Counted from the first letter of the stretch, positions 41,272 to 51,117 are shown. The stretch: DNA of 64,000 nt from Faecalibacterium taiwanense (GCF_036632915.2 NZ_CP155552.1:248001-312000), one strand, 5' to 3'. Program-made: numbers and translations. The notes: a model not told the origin generated them from the letters alone.

Positions 41272-42462
41272 ATGGATGAACGCAGTGCTCCGTGCAAAGC
41301 TCTGGTGCTGGCGGGCGGCGGAGCCAGGGGCAGCTATCAGGTGGGTGTGTGGCGCGCGCTGATGGAGCTGGACTGGCACCCGCAGATCATTACCGGCACC
41401 AGCGTTGGCAGCCTGAACGGTGCCATGTTCGTGCTGGACCAGTACGAGACGGCCCGCGATATGTGGCTGGCCATCCGCAGCAAGGATGTGATGGAGCTGC
41501 CGGAGGAGGATGCCGACCTTTCGGCCCTGCACCAGTTCCTGCGCAGCGTGGTGAAAGCCGGCGGCATGGATGTGACCCCGCTGGAAGAGATCGTGGAGCG
41601 GGTGCTGGACGAGGATGCCCTGCGCGCGGCTCCCATCCGCTTCGGCCTTGTCACGGTGGAGCAGCGGGGCTTAAAGCCCCGGGAGCTGACGCTGGACGAG
41701 ATCCCGGCAGGAAAGGTCAAGGACTACCTGATGGCCTCCGCTGCCTGCTTCCCGGCGCTGCGTGCGCGGGAGATCGACGGGGTCAAGTTTCTGGATGGCG
41801 GCTACAGCGACAACATGCCCACCGGTCTTGCCAAACGCATGGGCGCGGATGAACTGGTGTGCGTCGATCTGGAAGGCGTGGGCATCACCCGCCCCAACCT
41901 CACCGGCCTGCCCACCGTGATGGTGCGCAGCTACTGGGAGCTGGGCGATATCCTGCACTTTGACCCTGACACCGCCCGCCGCAACATCGAGCTGGGCTAC
42001 TATGATACCCGCCGCGCTATGGGATATCTGCGGGGGTGTGCCTATGCTGTCTCCTGTGATGCCCAGAGCTGCGCGGACGCTGCTGCGTTCCACGCAAAAT
42101 TTGAGCGGGTGCAAAAGGCCGTGCGGGAGAAATACCCGGTCACCCTGACGGCGGATGCGGCCCTGCTGCTGGCCAAGATGAAGGATGCCGACCTTGCCCC
42201 GCTGGAAGCCGCCGCGGAAGATGCCGGTGTGGACCCAGCCCATTACTACACCACCCATACTTTGTGCGATGCATTCCTTGCAAAGTGCGATCAGGCACGG
42301 ATGCAGAGCTTTGCGCCGCTGTTTGAGGGCAGTGCCGATGCGGCGCGGGCCGCACTGGCCGCGCTGCTGCCCAATACCTTTTTGCAGGCGCTGGTCTGGC
42401 GCACCCTGACCACGCCGGAAGCCGAGCTTTTGCCGGAGGTGACCGAACATGAAAGTGTATAA
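41272..42462 (+). CDS. patatin-like phospholipase
   Basis: A 396-residue acyl hydrolase with the patatin Ser-Asp dyad: the oxyanion loop LAGGGARGSYQ, the nucleophile Ser44 in GTSVGSLNG, and the Asp in FLDGGYSDN (about residue 175). It has no signal peptide and probably acts on membrane lipids from the cytoplasm. A C-terminal extension (about 270-396) is helical. The start follows AAAGGAGGCGG and a TATAAT at 41228-41233. It overlaps the enzyme I gene by 14 bases, so a lipase and a PTS component are translationally coupled, an uncommon pairing. Confidence 0.9.
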   Translation: MDERSAPCKALVLAGGGARGSYQVGVWRALMELDWHPQIITGTSVGSLNGAMFVLDQYETARDMWLAIRSKDVMELPEEDADLSALHQFLRSVVKAGGMDVTPLEEIVERVLDEDALRAAPIRFGLVTVEQRGLKPRELTLDEIPAGKVKDYLMASAACFPALRAREIDGVKFLDGGYSDNMPTGLAKRMGADELVCVDLEGVGITRPNLTGLPTVMVRSYWELGDILHFDPDTARRNIELGYYDTRRAMGYLRGCAYAVSCDAQSCADAAAFHAKFERVQKAVREKYPVTLTADAALLLAKMKDADLAPLEAAAEDAGVDPAHYYTTHTLCDAFLAKCDQARMQSFAPLFEGSADAARAALAALLPNTFLQALVWRTLTTPEAELLPEVTEHESV

Positions 42463-44050
42463 AGGTTCCTGCGCTTCTCCCGGCCTTGTGCTGGGGCAGG
42501 TGAGCCGTCTGGAGCACCATGTGGAGACCACGACCGTGGGCCCCTTTAAACCGTCCCGGGAGCTGCAGCTGCTCACCGATGCCATCCGCACCGCACAGGA
42601 CGAGCTGGAATCCATGGCAGACCGTGCCGCACCCAGCGAGCAGGCCATCTTCCAGTTCCAGAGCATGATGCTGGACGACGAGGGCATGATGAACGAGGTG
42701 CGCTTCTGCATCAATGCGGGCATTGGCGCGGCAGCGGCCATGAATCAGGTGGGCCAGCGCTACGCCGACCAGCTGGCCAACATGAAGGATAACCCTTACA
42801 TGCAGCTGCGCAGTGTGGATATTCTCGACGCAAGCCGCCGGGTCATCAACATCATCACCAACCGCCCCCGCATGTGGCTGGCGCTGGACCACCCGGTGAT
42901 CCTTGCGGCAGAGCGGCTGATGCCCACCGACCTGTTCAGCGTGCCCTCCGGCATGATCCTTGGCATCATCACGGCAGAGGGCAGCGGCCAGAGCCACGCG
43001 GCCATCATTGCCCGGGCAATGAATATCCCGGGCATCGTGCAGGTGGGCCGGGATTTTCTGGACGACTGCGACGGCCGCACCGTCATTCTGGACGCCACCG
43101 GGGGCCAGTGCACGCTGGACCCGGACGCTGCCGCCCGCCAGCAGGCCGAGACCCGCATCTGCGAGCTGCAGCGGGAGAACGAAGAGATGGGGCAGCTGCA
43201 TGCTCTGCCCAACAGGACAAAGGACGGCCAGCCCTTTGAGCTGCTGGCCAACTGCTTTGGGCCGGAGGACATCGACACGGCCATGCAGTCCGGTGCACAG
43301 GGCGTGGGCCTGCTGCGCACCGGCTACATGATGCTGCCGGGCCGCATCCTCGATGAGCAGGAACAGTATTTCTTCTACTGCTCCTGTCTTGCTGCCGCCA
43401 AGGGCTGCCCGGTAACGGTGCGCACCTTCGACTTTGGCTCAGACCGCACCATTTCCGACGCCTATCAGGGCCTGCAGTCTTCCAAGCTTGGCCTGCGGGG
43501 CATCCGCAACAGTCTGCGCCAGCCCCACCAGTTCGAGACGCAGCTCTGTGCGCTGCTGCGCGCCGCCGCCCGCGGCCCGCTGCGGGTGATGTTCCCCATG
43601 GTGACGAATGTGGAGGACTGGGACGCAGCCATGCGTGTGGTGGAGCGCTGCCGCGAGCACCTGCGGGAGCGCGGCGTGGCGTTCAACGAAGATACAAAGT
43701 TCGGCGTGATGCTCAGCGTACCCGCTGCCTGCCTGACCGCTGAGGAATTTGTAGAGCACGGGGTCGATTTTCTTGTGGTCGGCACCAACGACCTGACCCA
43801 GTACACCCACGCGGCAGACCGGGAGCTTGCCAGCGCCGAGCACTACTACCGCCCGGCCAGCAGCGCCATGAAAAAGCTTATCACTATGGTGCTGGATGCC
43901 GCAAAGGTGCGCAATGTGCCGGTGACCATCTGCGGCCTTGCGGTGGGCAACCCGGCCAACACGGTGCAGTATCTGCAGCTGGGCCTGCGCAGCTTCTCGG
44001 TGAGCCCGCAGAACCTTTTGAATGTGAAGAAAGCCCTGCTGGAGCTCTGA
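42449..44050 (+). CDS. ptsI: phosphoenolpyruvate-protein phosphotransferase (PTS enzyme I)
   Basis: A 533-residue enzyme I that takes phosphate from PEP to HPr. The phosphohistidine is His183 in GSGQSHAAIIARAM, the PEP-binding barrel shows RTFDFGSDRT, the LRGIR segment, MFPMVTNVEDW and VGTNDLTQY, and the C-terminal active Cys is in TICGLAVG. It is a little shorter than the usual 570 residues and the SGQSHA motif differs from the common GGxTSHxA, so it may be a specialised enzyme I, though it is the only one in the window. It would energise the permease at 48803. HPr is not in the window. Confidence 0.9.
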   Translation: MKVYKGSCASPGLVLGQVSRLEHHVETTTVGPFKPSRELQLLTDAIRTAQDELESMADRAAPSEQAIFQFQSMMLDDEGMMNEVRFCINAGIGAAAAMNQVGQRYADQLANMKDNPYMQLRSVDILDASRRVINIITNRPRMWLALDHPVILAAERLMPTDLFSVPSGMILGIITAEGSGQSHAAIIARAMNIPGIVQVGRDFLDDCDGRTVILDATGGQCTLDPDAAARQQAETRICELQRENEEMGQLHALPNRTKDGQPFELLANCFGPEDIDTAMQSGAQGVGLLRTGYMMLPGRILDEQEQYFFYCSCLAAAKGCPVTVRTFDFGSDRTISDAYQGLQSSKLGLRGIRNSLRQPHQFETQLCALLRAAARGPLRVMFPMVTNVEDWDAAMRVVERCREHLRERGVAFNEDTKFGVMLSVPAACLTAEEFVEHGVDFLVVGTNDLTQYTHAADRELASAEHYYRPASSAMKKLITMVLDAAKVRNVPVTICGLAVGNPANTVQYLQLGLRSFSVSPQNLLNVKKALLEL

Positions 44051-44074
44051 CGCTCCAAACCATTTTTGACACAG

Positions 44075-44114
44075 CAGCCCGGAACGATCTGTGGGTCGTT
44101 CCGGGCTGTTTTTC
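44075..44114 (+). terminator. terminator of the patatin-ptsI operon
   Basis: CAGCCCGGAACGA and TCGTTCCGGGCTG form a perfect 13-base stem followed by TTTTT, about 25 bases after the ptsI stop. Confidence 0.88.
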
Positions 44115-44170
44115 TGCGGCTGCAAAAGTATTTTCTCTTCCGTTTTTGTGCAGAACACACCAAAAAACAT

Positions 44171-44180
44171 GGGGGGGGGG
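44171..44180. repeat. homopolymeric tract of ten G
   Basis: Exactly ten consecutive G, 26 bases upstream of the -35 box of the surface-protein gene. Tracts of this length slip during replication and may alter promoter strength. The exact count is also the kind of value that sequencing often gets wrong. Confidence 0.9.
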
Positions 44181-44206
44181 TACAAAAGCTTCGTACAGGA
44201 TGAAGA

Positions 44207-44234
44207 TTGCACTTTGTTGTGGGAATGTTATACT
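44207..44234 (+). promoter_or_regulatory. promoter of the surface-protein gene
   Basis: TTGCAC and TATACT are spaced 16 bases apart, 79 bases before the start codon. Confidence 0.6.
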
Positions 44235-44313
44235 TTAGGTGTGTGAACTGTGCGGGCGGGCGAAAAAACAGCCTGCCTTCATGAAAAAAGCGAAACATGA
44301 GAGGAGTCATAGC

Positions 44314-46273
44314 ATGAAAAAATTTGGCACACGGCTCATCAGCGCGGTACTTGCAGGCTGCATGATGGCTTCTGTCCTTCCGGCAAGTGCATTTGCCGCT
44401 GGGGGGACAGGCTCTGAAACCGGCGTGAGTGTGCAGGCAAGCGAGAATCAGGGAAGAATATTGAAAGACGGCGAGGAGATTACTAAATCGGGAACCTATA
44501 GCATGAGCGGTCCCTATACACAGACGGTTACCATAAACGTGCCGGATGGAAATGTGGTCATCAATATTACTGGGCCGGTAGAAAATTCTAACCTCGGACC
44601 TACCGACAATGCTCTGCTAATCAGCAATGGCACGGTCACAATCAATAATCTGCAGAACAATGAGTTCTCTGTTACCAGCGGAAGGTGCATCCGTGTGCAT
44701 GTGGATGTGGAACACGGGAGCGAAAGCAACAGTAACTATGAACGGCGGTATATATAAGTCCAGCGGACATGAAACTCTATTCAATTTTTATGGGACAGTA
44801 TATCTGCACGATGTAACATCGTTCTCTGAATTTGATAATGCGCTTAACAACTGGGGAACGGCATATGTTTACGGTGGAAAATACGAAAGCAAGAGCCCGG
44901 GGGCTCCGACAGTGTACAATCGTACTGGTACTTCAAGAATCGAATTGAACGATGACGTAGAAGTAAGCAATGAGAGTGGTTGTCCTGTAACGAACATTGG
45001 TACAGCCGATATCAACGGAGGCCGCTACACTTCCCAAAGCACCTCCTTGTGCATAAATACAACAGCAAATAGTACTACAAACATTCATGGTGGTACTTTT
45101 GAGGGTAAGGGAACGGTGATTTGTAATCGTGGCAAAATGACGATTGATGAAACCAAGGGTAAAACAGAAATTCGTGTTGCCGGAAATCAAACCGACCTTC
45201 CAAGGTCGGGTGTACGAACGGAGGCGAATGCTATTACCGACATCCATAGTGCTACGATTGAAAATGCACAGTATGGCATCTGGAATAAAGAGAATGCATC
45301 AAGTGTCACCCTAAAAGATGCGGCTTTCAAGGATAACGAGAACGATGTTTATCTGGAAGCAGGACAATACATTACCATCGAAGATACCTTTACCGACACT
45401 GCGACCGTAAAGGTGGCAGACAGCCCCATTGCCACCCCGCGCCAGATCACCACGGCGGATGCGACCGGGCAGGAAAAGCTGAACCTTGTCAGCAACGATA
45501 AGGATGCAGAGGGCAAGACCTATTTTGTGGCCTACGATGCGGTCAACAACTACCGCTACCTGACCCCGCGCACCGGCTACACGGTGGATGCCGAGAATGC
45601 CAAAGCGACTGTGGACGGCACGACCGTGCTGGATAAGGTCACGCAGGTGCCGGTGGGCACCCCGGTCACCCTGACCGCAGACCCAGCCCCCGATGGACAG
45701 AAGTTCGCAGTCTGGTTCGTGAAGGTGAACGGCGTTGTACAGAATGACCTGCGTGACCTTCTGACCTTCCCCAATGAGGAGGACCAGACCAAGGCGATCC
45801 TTAAAATGCCCAAAGGCAACGTGACGGTCAGAGCCGTGTACGAAGCCGTGGACCCCGTGGAGCCGCCTGTGGACCCGGTAGACCCGGTGGACCCGGTGGG
45901 CCCCGTGGACCCCGTCCTGCCCGGTGTCATCATCGGCGGCGCTGTAATCCTGGGTGCCTATGAGACCGGCACCGGCATCTACCGTATGATGAACATGCAG
46001 GGCCTCCCCCTGCCTTCCAACCGCATCGAGCTGGCAGAGCTGGTCTGGGAGCGTGCAGGCAAGCCGGAGCCGCAGAACATGACCGATGAGGACCTGTATG
46101 CGGACATTGACGCCGCCGATACCGATGCCCAGAAGGCTGCACACTGGATGGTGGAGCAGGAGCTGATGAAGTTCGACGAGGACAACAACAAGTTCCATCC
46201 GTGCTTCCCGGTCAGCAAGCTGCGCGTCTGCCTTACCTGGCAGAATGCAAAGGACAAGGGTCTCATTGACTGA
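44314..46273 (+). pseudogene. secreted repeat-containing surface protein, interrupted by a frameshift
   Basis: About 652 residues if joined. The N-terminus is a signal peptide (MKKFGTRLISAVLAG... ending ASAFAA). Residues about 40-330 are rich in Asn, Thr and Gly with short repeats such as VTMNGGIYKSSG, ADINGGRYTS and TNIHGGTFEGKG, suggesting a parallel beta-helix like pectate-lyase-type adhesins. A Pro-Val-Asp repeat (about 525-545) acts as a spacer before a C-terminal module (ELAELVWERAGKPEPQN, AAHWMVEQELMKF) resembling an S-layer homology-like domain. The frames break at about 44717-44719, where deleting one G from a GGG run rejoins VDVEHG with AKATVTMNGG. Confidence 0.8.
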
Positions 46274-46302
46274 TCTGCCCTGCGTCTGCACAGCGGAACA
46301 AT

Positions 46303-46346
46303 AAAAAAACAAGGGGCCGCTCCTTTCCGGGAGCGGCCCCTTGTTG
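46303..46346. terminator. bidirectional terminator
   Basis: ACAAGGGGCCGCTCC and GGAGCGGCCCCTTGT form a strong stem between the convergent surface-protein and rsmE genes. Confidence 0.88.
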
Positions 46347-46388
46347 CTGTCCGGAAGGCCCGCAGGCGCTGCCGGGCAGCACAAAGCA

Positions 46389-47132
46389 TTATTCCAGATT
46401 CCCCGTCAGGGTCATTACCGAAGCAAGCACGGCCAGCGGGGCGGTCTCGCACCGCAGGATGCGGGGGCCAAGGCCCACCGTTCGGGCACCGGCCTTTGCG
46501 GCCATCTCGGCTTCCTCGGCGGCAAAGCCGCCCTCGGCTCCGGTCACGATGGCGATTTTCAGTTTTTCACCATCGGCGGGCTTTGCTGCGGCCAGCAGGT
46601 CGCGCAGGGGCGCGCCGCCGCACTCGTAGCAGAACAGCACAAGATCGTACTGTGCAAAGGTGCGGCACACGGCACCAAAGTTTGCCAGCGGCAGGGCCAC
46701 ATCCGGCAGAATGCCCCGGCCGCACTGCTTGGCGGCTTCCACCGCAATACGGTTGTAGCGCTCGTTCTTCTGCTCCTCTTTTTTGGGGGCCGCCACGCAG
46801 TACCGGCTGAAGAAGGGCACGATGTGGGCTGCGCCCAGCTCCACGCCGTGCTTGATGATCTGCTCCAGCTTGTCCTGCTTGGGGTAGCCGGCCAGCAGAG
46901 TGACCTCCACGCTGGGTTCGGCGGCGCTGGGATAGCCCGGCTCCACCCGGAACTCCACACACTCATCGCCAAAGCCGGTGATGGTGGCGGTGTATTCCAC
47001 GGCATTGCCGTCGCATAGAATGACAGTATCGCCCAGCCTTGCGCGCATCACGCGGGCAAGATGGTGGGCATCGGCCCCGCGCAGGGTGGCGGTGCCGTCA
47101 GAGATCTCGGTGGTAAAATAACGGTGCGGCAT
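46389..47132 (-). CDS. rsmE: 16S rRNA (uracil(1498)-N(3))-methyltransferase
   Basis: A 247-residue SPOUT methyltransferase. The N-terminal PUA-like part contains MPHRYFTTE and the HHLARVMRARLGD motif; the knot region shows KLEQIIKHGVELGAAHIVPF, IVTGAEGGFAAEE and LGPRILRCETAPLAVL, all diagnostic of RsmE. It methylates U1498 of 16S rRNA using SAM. It is followed upstream by prmA on the same strand, the common bacterial order prmA-rsmE, though a repeat element separates them. Confidence 0.96.
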   Translation of the reverse strand: MPHRYFTTEISDGTATLRGADAHHLARVMRARLGDTVILCDGNAVEYTATITGFGDECVEFRVEPGYPSAAEPSVEVTLLAGYPKQDKLEQIIKHGVELGAAHIVPFFSRYCVAAPKKEEQKNERYNRIAVEAAKQCGRGILPDVALPLANFGAVCRTFAQYDLVLFCYECGGAPLRDLLAAAKPADGEKLKIAIVTGAEGGFAAEEAEMAAKAGARTVGLGPRILRCETAPLAVLASVMTLTGNLE

Positions 47133-47151
47133 AGTGGTTCTCCTTAAACGT

Positions 47152-47400
47152 CCTCGCCCTCTCAGTCGCTAACGCGCCAGCTCTCCCAAGGGGAGAGCCC
47201 TTGGCATGGCGGCAAAGTTTACGGTTTTGCCAAAGGCTCCCTCTTTGAGGGAGCTGGCGCACGAAGTGCGGCTGAAGGAGTATTTCAGTTACGGACTCCT
47301 TCCGTCAAGCCCTGACGGGCTTGCCACCTCCCTCATGGAGGGAGGCTTTTGGCAGTGCGGCAGACTTTCCGGTTTTGCCAAAGCGACGGAGAGGGCAAGC
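47152..47400. repeat. palindromic intergenic repeat, copy 4 (two units)
   Basis: Outer ends are CCTCGCCCTCTCAGTC and GACGGAGAGGGCAAG. It contains CTCTCCCAAGGGGAGAG, GGCTCCCTCTTTGAGGGAGCTGG and CCTCCCTCATGGAGGGAGG, and appears to be two units back to back between prmA and rsmE. Confidence 0.85.
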
Positions 47401-47431
47401 CAGCTGAAAGAAATCATGAAAGCTTCTGTAA

Positions 47432-48346
47432 TTACGCCTTCTTGCAGACGATGCACTCCCAGCCGCGCTTCTCCTTGACTTCCACAACGGCAAGGCCGGC
47501 TTTTTCCAGCCCGGCGATCACTTCGTCCTTGCGGCTGTCGATGATGCCGCTGGCAATAAAGGTGGCACCCTCCGCCATCAGGCCGGGCACAGCCGGTGCC
47601 AGACTGAGAATGGCGTTGGCCACGATGTTGGCGGTGATGATGTCGTATTTGCCGCTGGCCTTATCGGAAAGGTCGCCCACCAGCACGGTCAGCTTGTCCT
47701 GCACGCCGTTCAACGCGGCGTTCTCGCCTGCGGTGCGCACGGCCACAGGGTCGATGTCCACGCCCTCGGCCACGGCAGCGCCCAGCTTCAGCGCCGCAAT
47801 GGCAAGGATGCCGCTGCCGGTGCCGATGTCCAGCACCCGCTCGCCGCCGGTCACCCGCTCGTCCAGCGCTTCCATGCACAGGCTGGTGGTCTCGTGGCCG
47901 CCGGTGCCGAAGGCAAGGCCCGGGTCAAGGATCAGCTTTACCCGGTCGGTGTCGTACTGCTGCCACGAGGGCACCACGGCCAGCCGTTTTCCGATCTCCA
48001 GGGGGTGATAATACTTGCGCCAGCCGTTCTGCCAGTCCTCCTGCTCCACGCCCTCGGTCTCTACGGTGTAGGCGATGTTTGCAGCTTCCATGCGGGCAGC
48101 AATGAGGGCCAGCGTTTCCACGGGGGAAGCGCCCGGCTCCAGATACATATGGATGATAACGGTATCGCGGGGCTTGTCCAGCAGCTCCTGCTCGATCAGA
48201 TCCACATGGGCGATCTCGGCCACCTGCTGCTCGATGTCGCTGTAGTCTTCGATATAGATGCCGCCCTCGGCGATCATGGTGGCAACGGCTTCGGCGTTGT
48301 CGGCATCGGCCTTGGCCACGGTCAGGCGGATATCAGTCCATTCCAT
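47432..48346 (-). CDS. prmA: ribosomal protein L11 methyltransferase
   Basis: A 304-residue class I SAM methyltransferase. The substrate-binding N-terminal domain (about 1-120) includes EDWQNGWRKYYHPLEIGKRL, followed by DPGLAFGTGGHETTSLC, the PrmA hallmark, and the SAM loop VLDIGTGSGILAIAALKLGA with the ANIVAN motif. It trimethylates ribosomal protein L11. The length matches the family. A repeat lies both upstream and downstream. Confidence 0.96.
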   Translation of the reverse strand: MEWTDIRLTVAKADADNAEAVATMIAEGGIYIEDYSDIEQQVAEIAHVDLIEQELLDKPRDTVIIHMYLEPGASPVETLALIAARMEAANIAYTVETEGVEQEDWQNGWRKYYHPLEIGKRLAVVPSWQQYDTDRVKLILDPGLAFGTGGHETTSLCMEALDERVTGGERVLDIGTGSGILAIAALKLGAAVAEGVDIDPVAVRTAGENAALNGVQDKLTVLVGDLSDKASGKYDIITANIVANAILSLAPAVPGLMAEGATFIASGIIDSRKDEVIAGLEKAGLAVVEVKEKRGWECIVCKKA

Positions 48347-48371
48347 AATGCTGTCTCCTTTTATTTTGCAT

Positions 48372-48508
48372 CCTCGCCCTCTCCGTCATTGCTTGCGCAA
48401 TGCCACCTCCCCCAAAGTGGGAGGCTTTGGCAGTCCATGCAAAGTTTGCGGTTTTGCCAAGGGCTCTCCCTTTGGGAGAGCTGGACGCGAAGCGGCCTGA
48501 GAGGGCGC
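48372..48508. repeat. palindromic intergenic repeat, copy 5
   Basis: Ends are CCTCGCCCTCTCCGTCATT and GGCCTGAGAGGGCG; internal palindromes are CCTCCCCCAAAGTGGGAGG and CTCTCCCTTTGGGAGAG. The remaining 294 bases to the PTS gene hold an AT-rich promoter-like stretch (near 48700-48735) and no gene. Confidence 0.85.
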
Positions 48509-48802
48509 ATGTTCTTTATAATAGTATAGTACCCGATTCGGCTGTGGGATGCAAGCCTTTGGGCAAAATGTACGTAAAAAGAAAAGAATTTTCAACACAA
48601 AGACGACCCTTGTGCGGAAAACCCAAAAATTATCGACTGAAAAACTGCCAAATGAGGACTTTTGATGCATTTTGATAGAAAAAAGGCGAAAGGGACTTTC
48701 TTTTTTTGCGGAAATATGTTACTATTCTATTACGGAATTATGGACGGCCTGCAACCAGAGGCGTCTGTAAACACAAACATTTCTTAAGGAGGAATGTGCT
48801 TT

Positions 48803-50269
48803 ATGATGAAGTATCTCCAGAAACTGGGCAAAGCTTTGATGCTTCCCGTCGCGGTCCTGCCGATCTGCGGCATCCTGATGGGTCTTGGTTATGCCCTTGC
48901 TCCGGGCGTTATGGGCGTTCCCGGTGCAGCAACCTCCGGCGCAGCTTACACCGTTGGCTTCCTGCTGGTCAAGGCAGGCGGCGCTCTGATCGATAACATG
49001 GCATGGCTGTTTGCCATTGGTGCCGCTGTCGGCCTTGCTGACAACGACGGCACCGCAGGTCTGGCCGGTCTGGTCAGCTTCCTGATGATGCAGCAGCTGC
49101 TGAACCCCGGTGTGGTCGGCATGGTCCGTCACCTGGAAGAAGGCACCGCTACCTACATCGCCTTCCAGAAGGTCGCCGGCAACTCCTTCATCGGCATTCT
49201 GGCCGCTGTTGTGGGCGCTGCCTGCTACAACAAGTTCAAGGATATCCAGCTGCCTGACTGGCTGGCATTCTTCTCCGGCAAGCGCTTCGTTGCAATCGCT
49301 ACCGGTCTGATCTCCATTCTGGTGTCCGTTGTTCTGCTGTTCGTCTGGCCCGTCATCTTCGACGCTCTGGTCGCAATCGGCAACGGCATCGCAGGCATGG
49401 GCGGCATCGGCGCTGGCATCTACGCCTTCCTGAACCGTCTGCTGATCCCCACCGGCCTGCACCACGCTCTGAACAACGTGTTCTGGTTCGATACCATCGG
49501 TCTGGGCGACCTGTCCCACTTCTGGGCTGGCGAGACCTCTGCTGATGTGGGCTGGAGCCTTGGTATGTACATGTCCGGCTTCTTCCCCTGCATGATGTTC
49601 GGTGTCCTGGGCGCTGCTCTGGCTATGGTCAAGACCGCTAAGAACAAGAAGGCTGCCATCGGCCTGGTTCTGTCCGCTGCAATCTGCGCCTTCGTCTGCG
49701 GCGTTACCGAGCCCTTCGAGTTCGGCTTCATGTTCCTGTGCTTCCCCCTGTACGTTGTGTACGCTGCTCTGTACGGCATCTTTACCGTCATCACCTACTA
49801 CTCCGGTTTCCGTGCCGGCTTCTGCTTCTCCGCAGGTGCCACCGACCTGGTGTTCTCCGCTTCCCTGCCCGCAGCTGCCAAGACTTGGATGATCATTCCT
49901 CTGGGCATCGCAGCCTTCGTGGTGTTCTACGCAGTGTTCTACTTTGCCATCACCAAGTTCGACCTGAAGACCCCCGGCCGTGAGGACGAGGACGAAGAGG
50001 CCGAGAAGAAGGTCGTTCTGGCAAACAACAACTATACCGAAGTCGCTTCCGCTGTTCTGGCTGCTGTCGGCGGCAAGGAGAACGTGAAGGAAGTTGGTTA
50101 CTGCGCAACCCGTCTGCGCTTTGAGGTCAAGGATAACGCCAAGGTGGACGAGAAGGCTGTCAAGGCCGCTGGTGCTGCCGGTGTCATCCGCCCCAGCAAG
50201 AACGCTTGCCAGGTGATCATCGGCACCAAGGTCCAGTTCGTGTACGACGAGCTGAAGAAGATGCTGTAA
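48803..50269 (+). CDS. nagE: PTS permease EIICB, N-acetylglucosamine/glucose type
   Basis: A 488-residue membrane protein. The EIIC part (about 1-390) has KALMLPVAVLPICGILMGLG at the start, NRLLIPTGLHHALNNVFWF (substrate-site region) and GVTEPFEFGFMFL. An acidic linker (EDEDEEAEKK) leads to the EIIB domain, whose phosphocysteine is Cys434 in VGYCATRLRF. The HHALNN pattern favours the GlcNAc/glucose family; NagE is the better guess but glucose is possible. There is no EIIA domain. The start is the ATG ten bases after AAGGAGG. It would use the enzyme I encoded at 42449. Confidence 0.9.
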   Translation: MMKYLQKLGKALMLPVAVLPICGILMGLGYALAPGVMGVPGAATSGAAYTVGFLLVKAGGALIDNMAWLFAIGAAVGLADNDGTAGLAGLVSFLMMQQLLNPGVVGMVRHLEEGTATYIAFQKVAGNSFIGILAAVVGAACYNKFKDIQLPDWLAFFSGKRFVAIATGLISILVSVVLLFVWPVIFDALVAIGNGIAGMGGIGAGIYAFLNRLLIPTGLHHALNNVFWFDTIGLGDLSHFWAGETSADVGWSLGMYMSGFFPCMMFGVLGAALAMVKTAKNKKAAIGLVLSAAICAFVCGVTEPFEFGFMFLCFPLYVVYAALYGIFTVITYYSGFRAGFCFSAGATDLVFSASLPAAAKTWMIIPLGIAAFVVFYAVFYFAITKFDLKTPGREDEDEEAEKKVVLANNNYTEVASAVLAAVGGKENVKEVGYCATRLRFEVKDNAKVDEKAVKAAGAAGVIRPSKNACQVIIGTKVQFVYDELKKML

Positions 50270-50326
50270 CGCACACAGCATTCTGAACGGAGTTTGTGCG
50301 GGAGACTGGTTGCTCCTGCATTCCCA

Positions 50327-50376
50327 TAAAAGCCGCCGGGAGAAGGGCAGAACCTGCCGCTCCCGGCGGCTTTTTG
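50327..50376 (+). terminator. terminator of the PTS permease gene
   Basis: AAAGCCGCCGGGAG and CTCCCGGCGGCTTTTT form the stem, about 60 bases after the stop. Confidence 0.88.
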
Positions 50377-50433
50377 CGTTCCCGCGCGGAGTGTGTTATA
50401 CTGGTTCAAAAGGCAGATACGGGAGGAAAAACC

Positions 50434-51033
50434 ATGAGCAAAGTGTACAGCTGGCGGAAACTGAACGAAAAAGAACTGACGCGGGTCTATCTGGACGAAA
50501 TGCGGCGGGACTTTCCGCCCACGGAGCTAAAGCCCCTGAGCATGATCCTGAACAGCGAAGCGGACGGCACCGCCCACACATGGGGCGTGTTCGACGGCGA
50601 AACACTGGCGGCGTACCTGCTCATGGTGCGCCCGGCAGGCAGCAGGGTGAGCCAGCTGGATTACTTTGCCGTGCTGCCGGAATACCGTTCTGCAGGGCTG
50701 GGCGCGCAGCTGCTGGCCGACCTGCCGCAGCACGAGCGCGGTGCGCAGGCCATCCTCATTGAGGCCGAATGCCCGGATAAGGCGGAGGACGAAGCTATGG
50801 CTGTGCGGCGGCTGGGCTTTTACTCCCGGTGCGGCGCGCGGGACACCGGCTTCACCGAGCACCTGTTTGATGCATGGTTCCGCATTCTGGTGCTGGACTG
50901 CCCGGGTGCCGGTACCTTTGCGGACCGGCAGGCCGTGGATGCCCTGGTGGACTGCTACCGCCGCACCATCAGCGAGACCGAGTGGCAGAAGTACGTGCAG
51001 TTCTACTGCCCGGACGGAACAAAATACTGCTGA
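50434..51033 (+). CDS. GNAT family N-acetyltransferase
   Basis: A 199-residue GNAT protein. The acetyl-CoA motif is visible in DYFAVLPEYRSAGLGAQLLADL (A motif R/Q-x-x-G-x-G/A), and a conserved GFYSRCGARDTG follows. The C-terminal part contains a late Tyr/Glu-rich segment. Substrate unknown. It has an AGGAGG-type site and a symmetric terminator downstream. Confidence 0.85.
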   Translation: MSKVYSWRKLNEKELTRVYLDEMRRDFPPTELKPLSMILNSEADGTAHTWGVFDGETLAAYLLMVRPAGSRVSQLDYFAVLPEYRSAGLGAQLLADLPQHERGAQAILIEAECPDKAEDEAMAVRRLGFYSRCGARDTGFTEHLFDAWFRILVLDCPGAGTFADRQAVDALVDCYRRTISETEWQKYVQFYCPDGTKYC

Positions 51034-51037
51034 GCAG

Positions 51038-51078
51038 AAGGCGCTCTGTGCAAATTATGTGTACAGAGCGCCTTTTTG
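51038..51078 (+). terminator. terminator of the GNAT gene
   Basis: AAGGCGCTCTGT and ACAGAGCGCCTTTTTG pair around a 13-base loop just after the stop. Confidence 0.85.
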
Positions 51079-51089
51079 TCATATTTTTG

Positions 51090-51117
51090 TTGACAGACTC
51101 CCAAAAAGTGGTACGCT
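51090..51117 (+). promoter_or_regulatory. promoter of the lipoprotein gene
   Basis: A perfect TTGACA is followed 16 bases later by TACGCT, 39 bases before the start codon. Confidence 0.55.
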
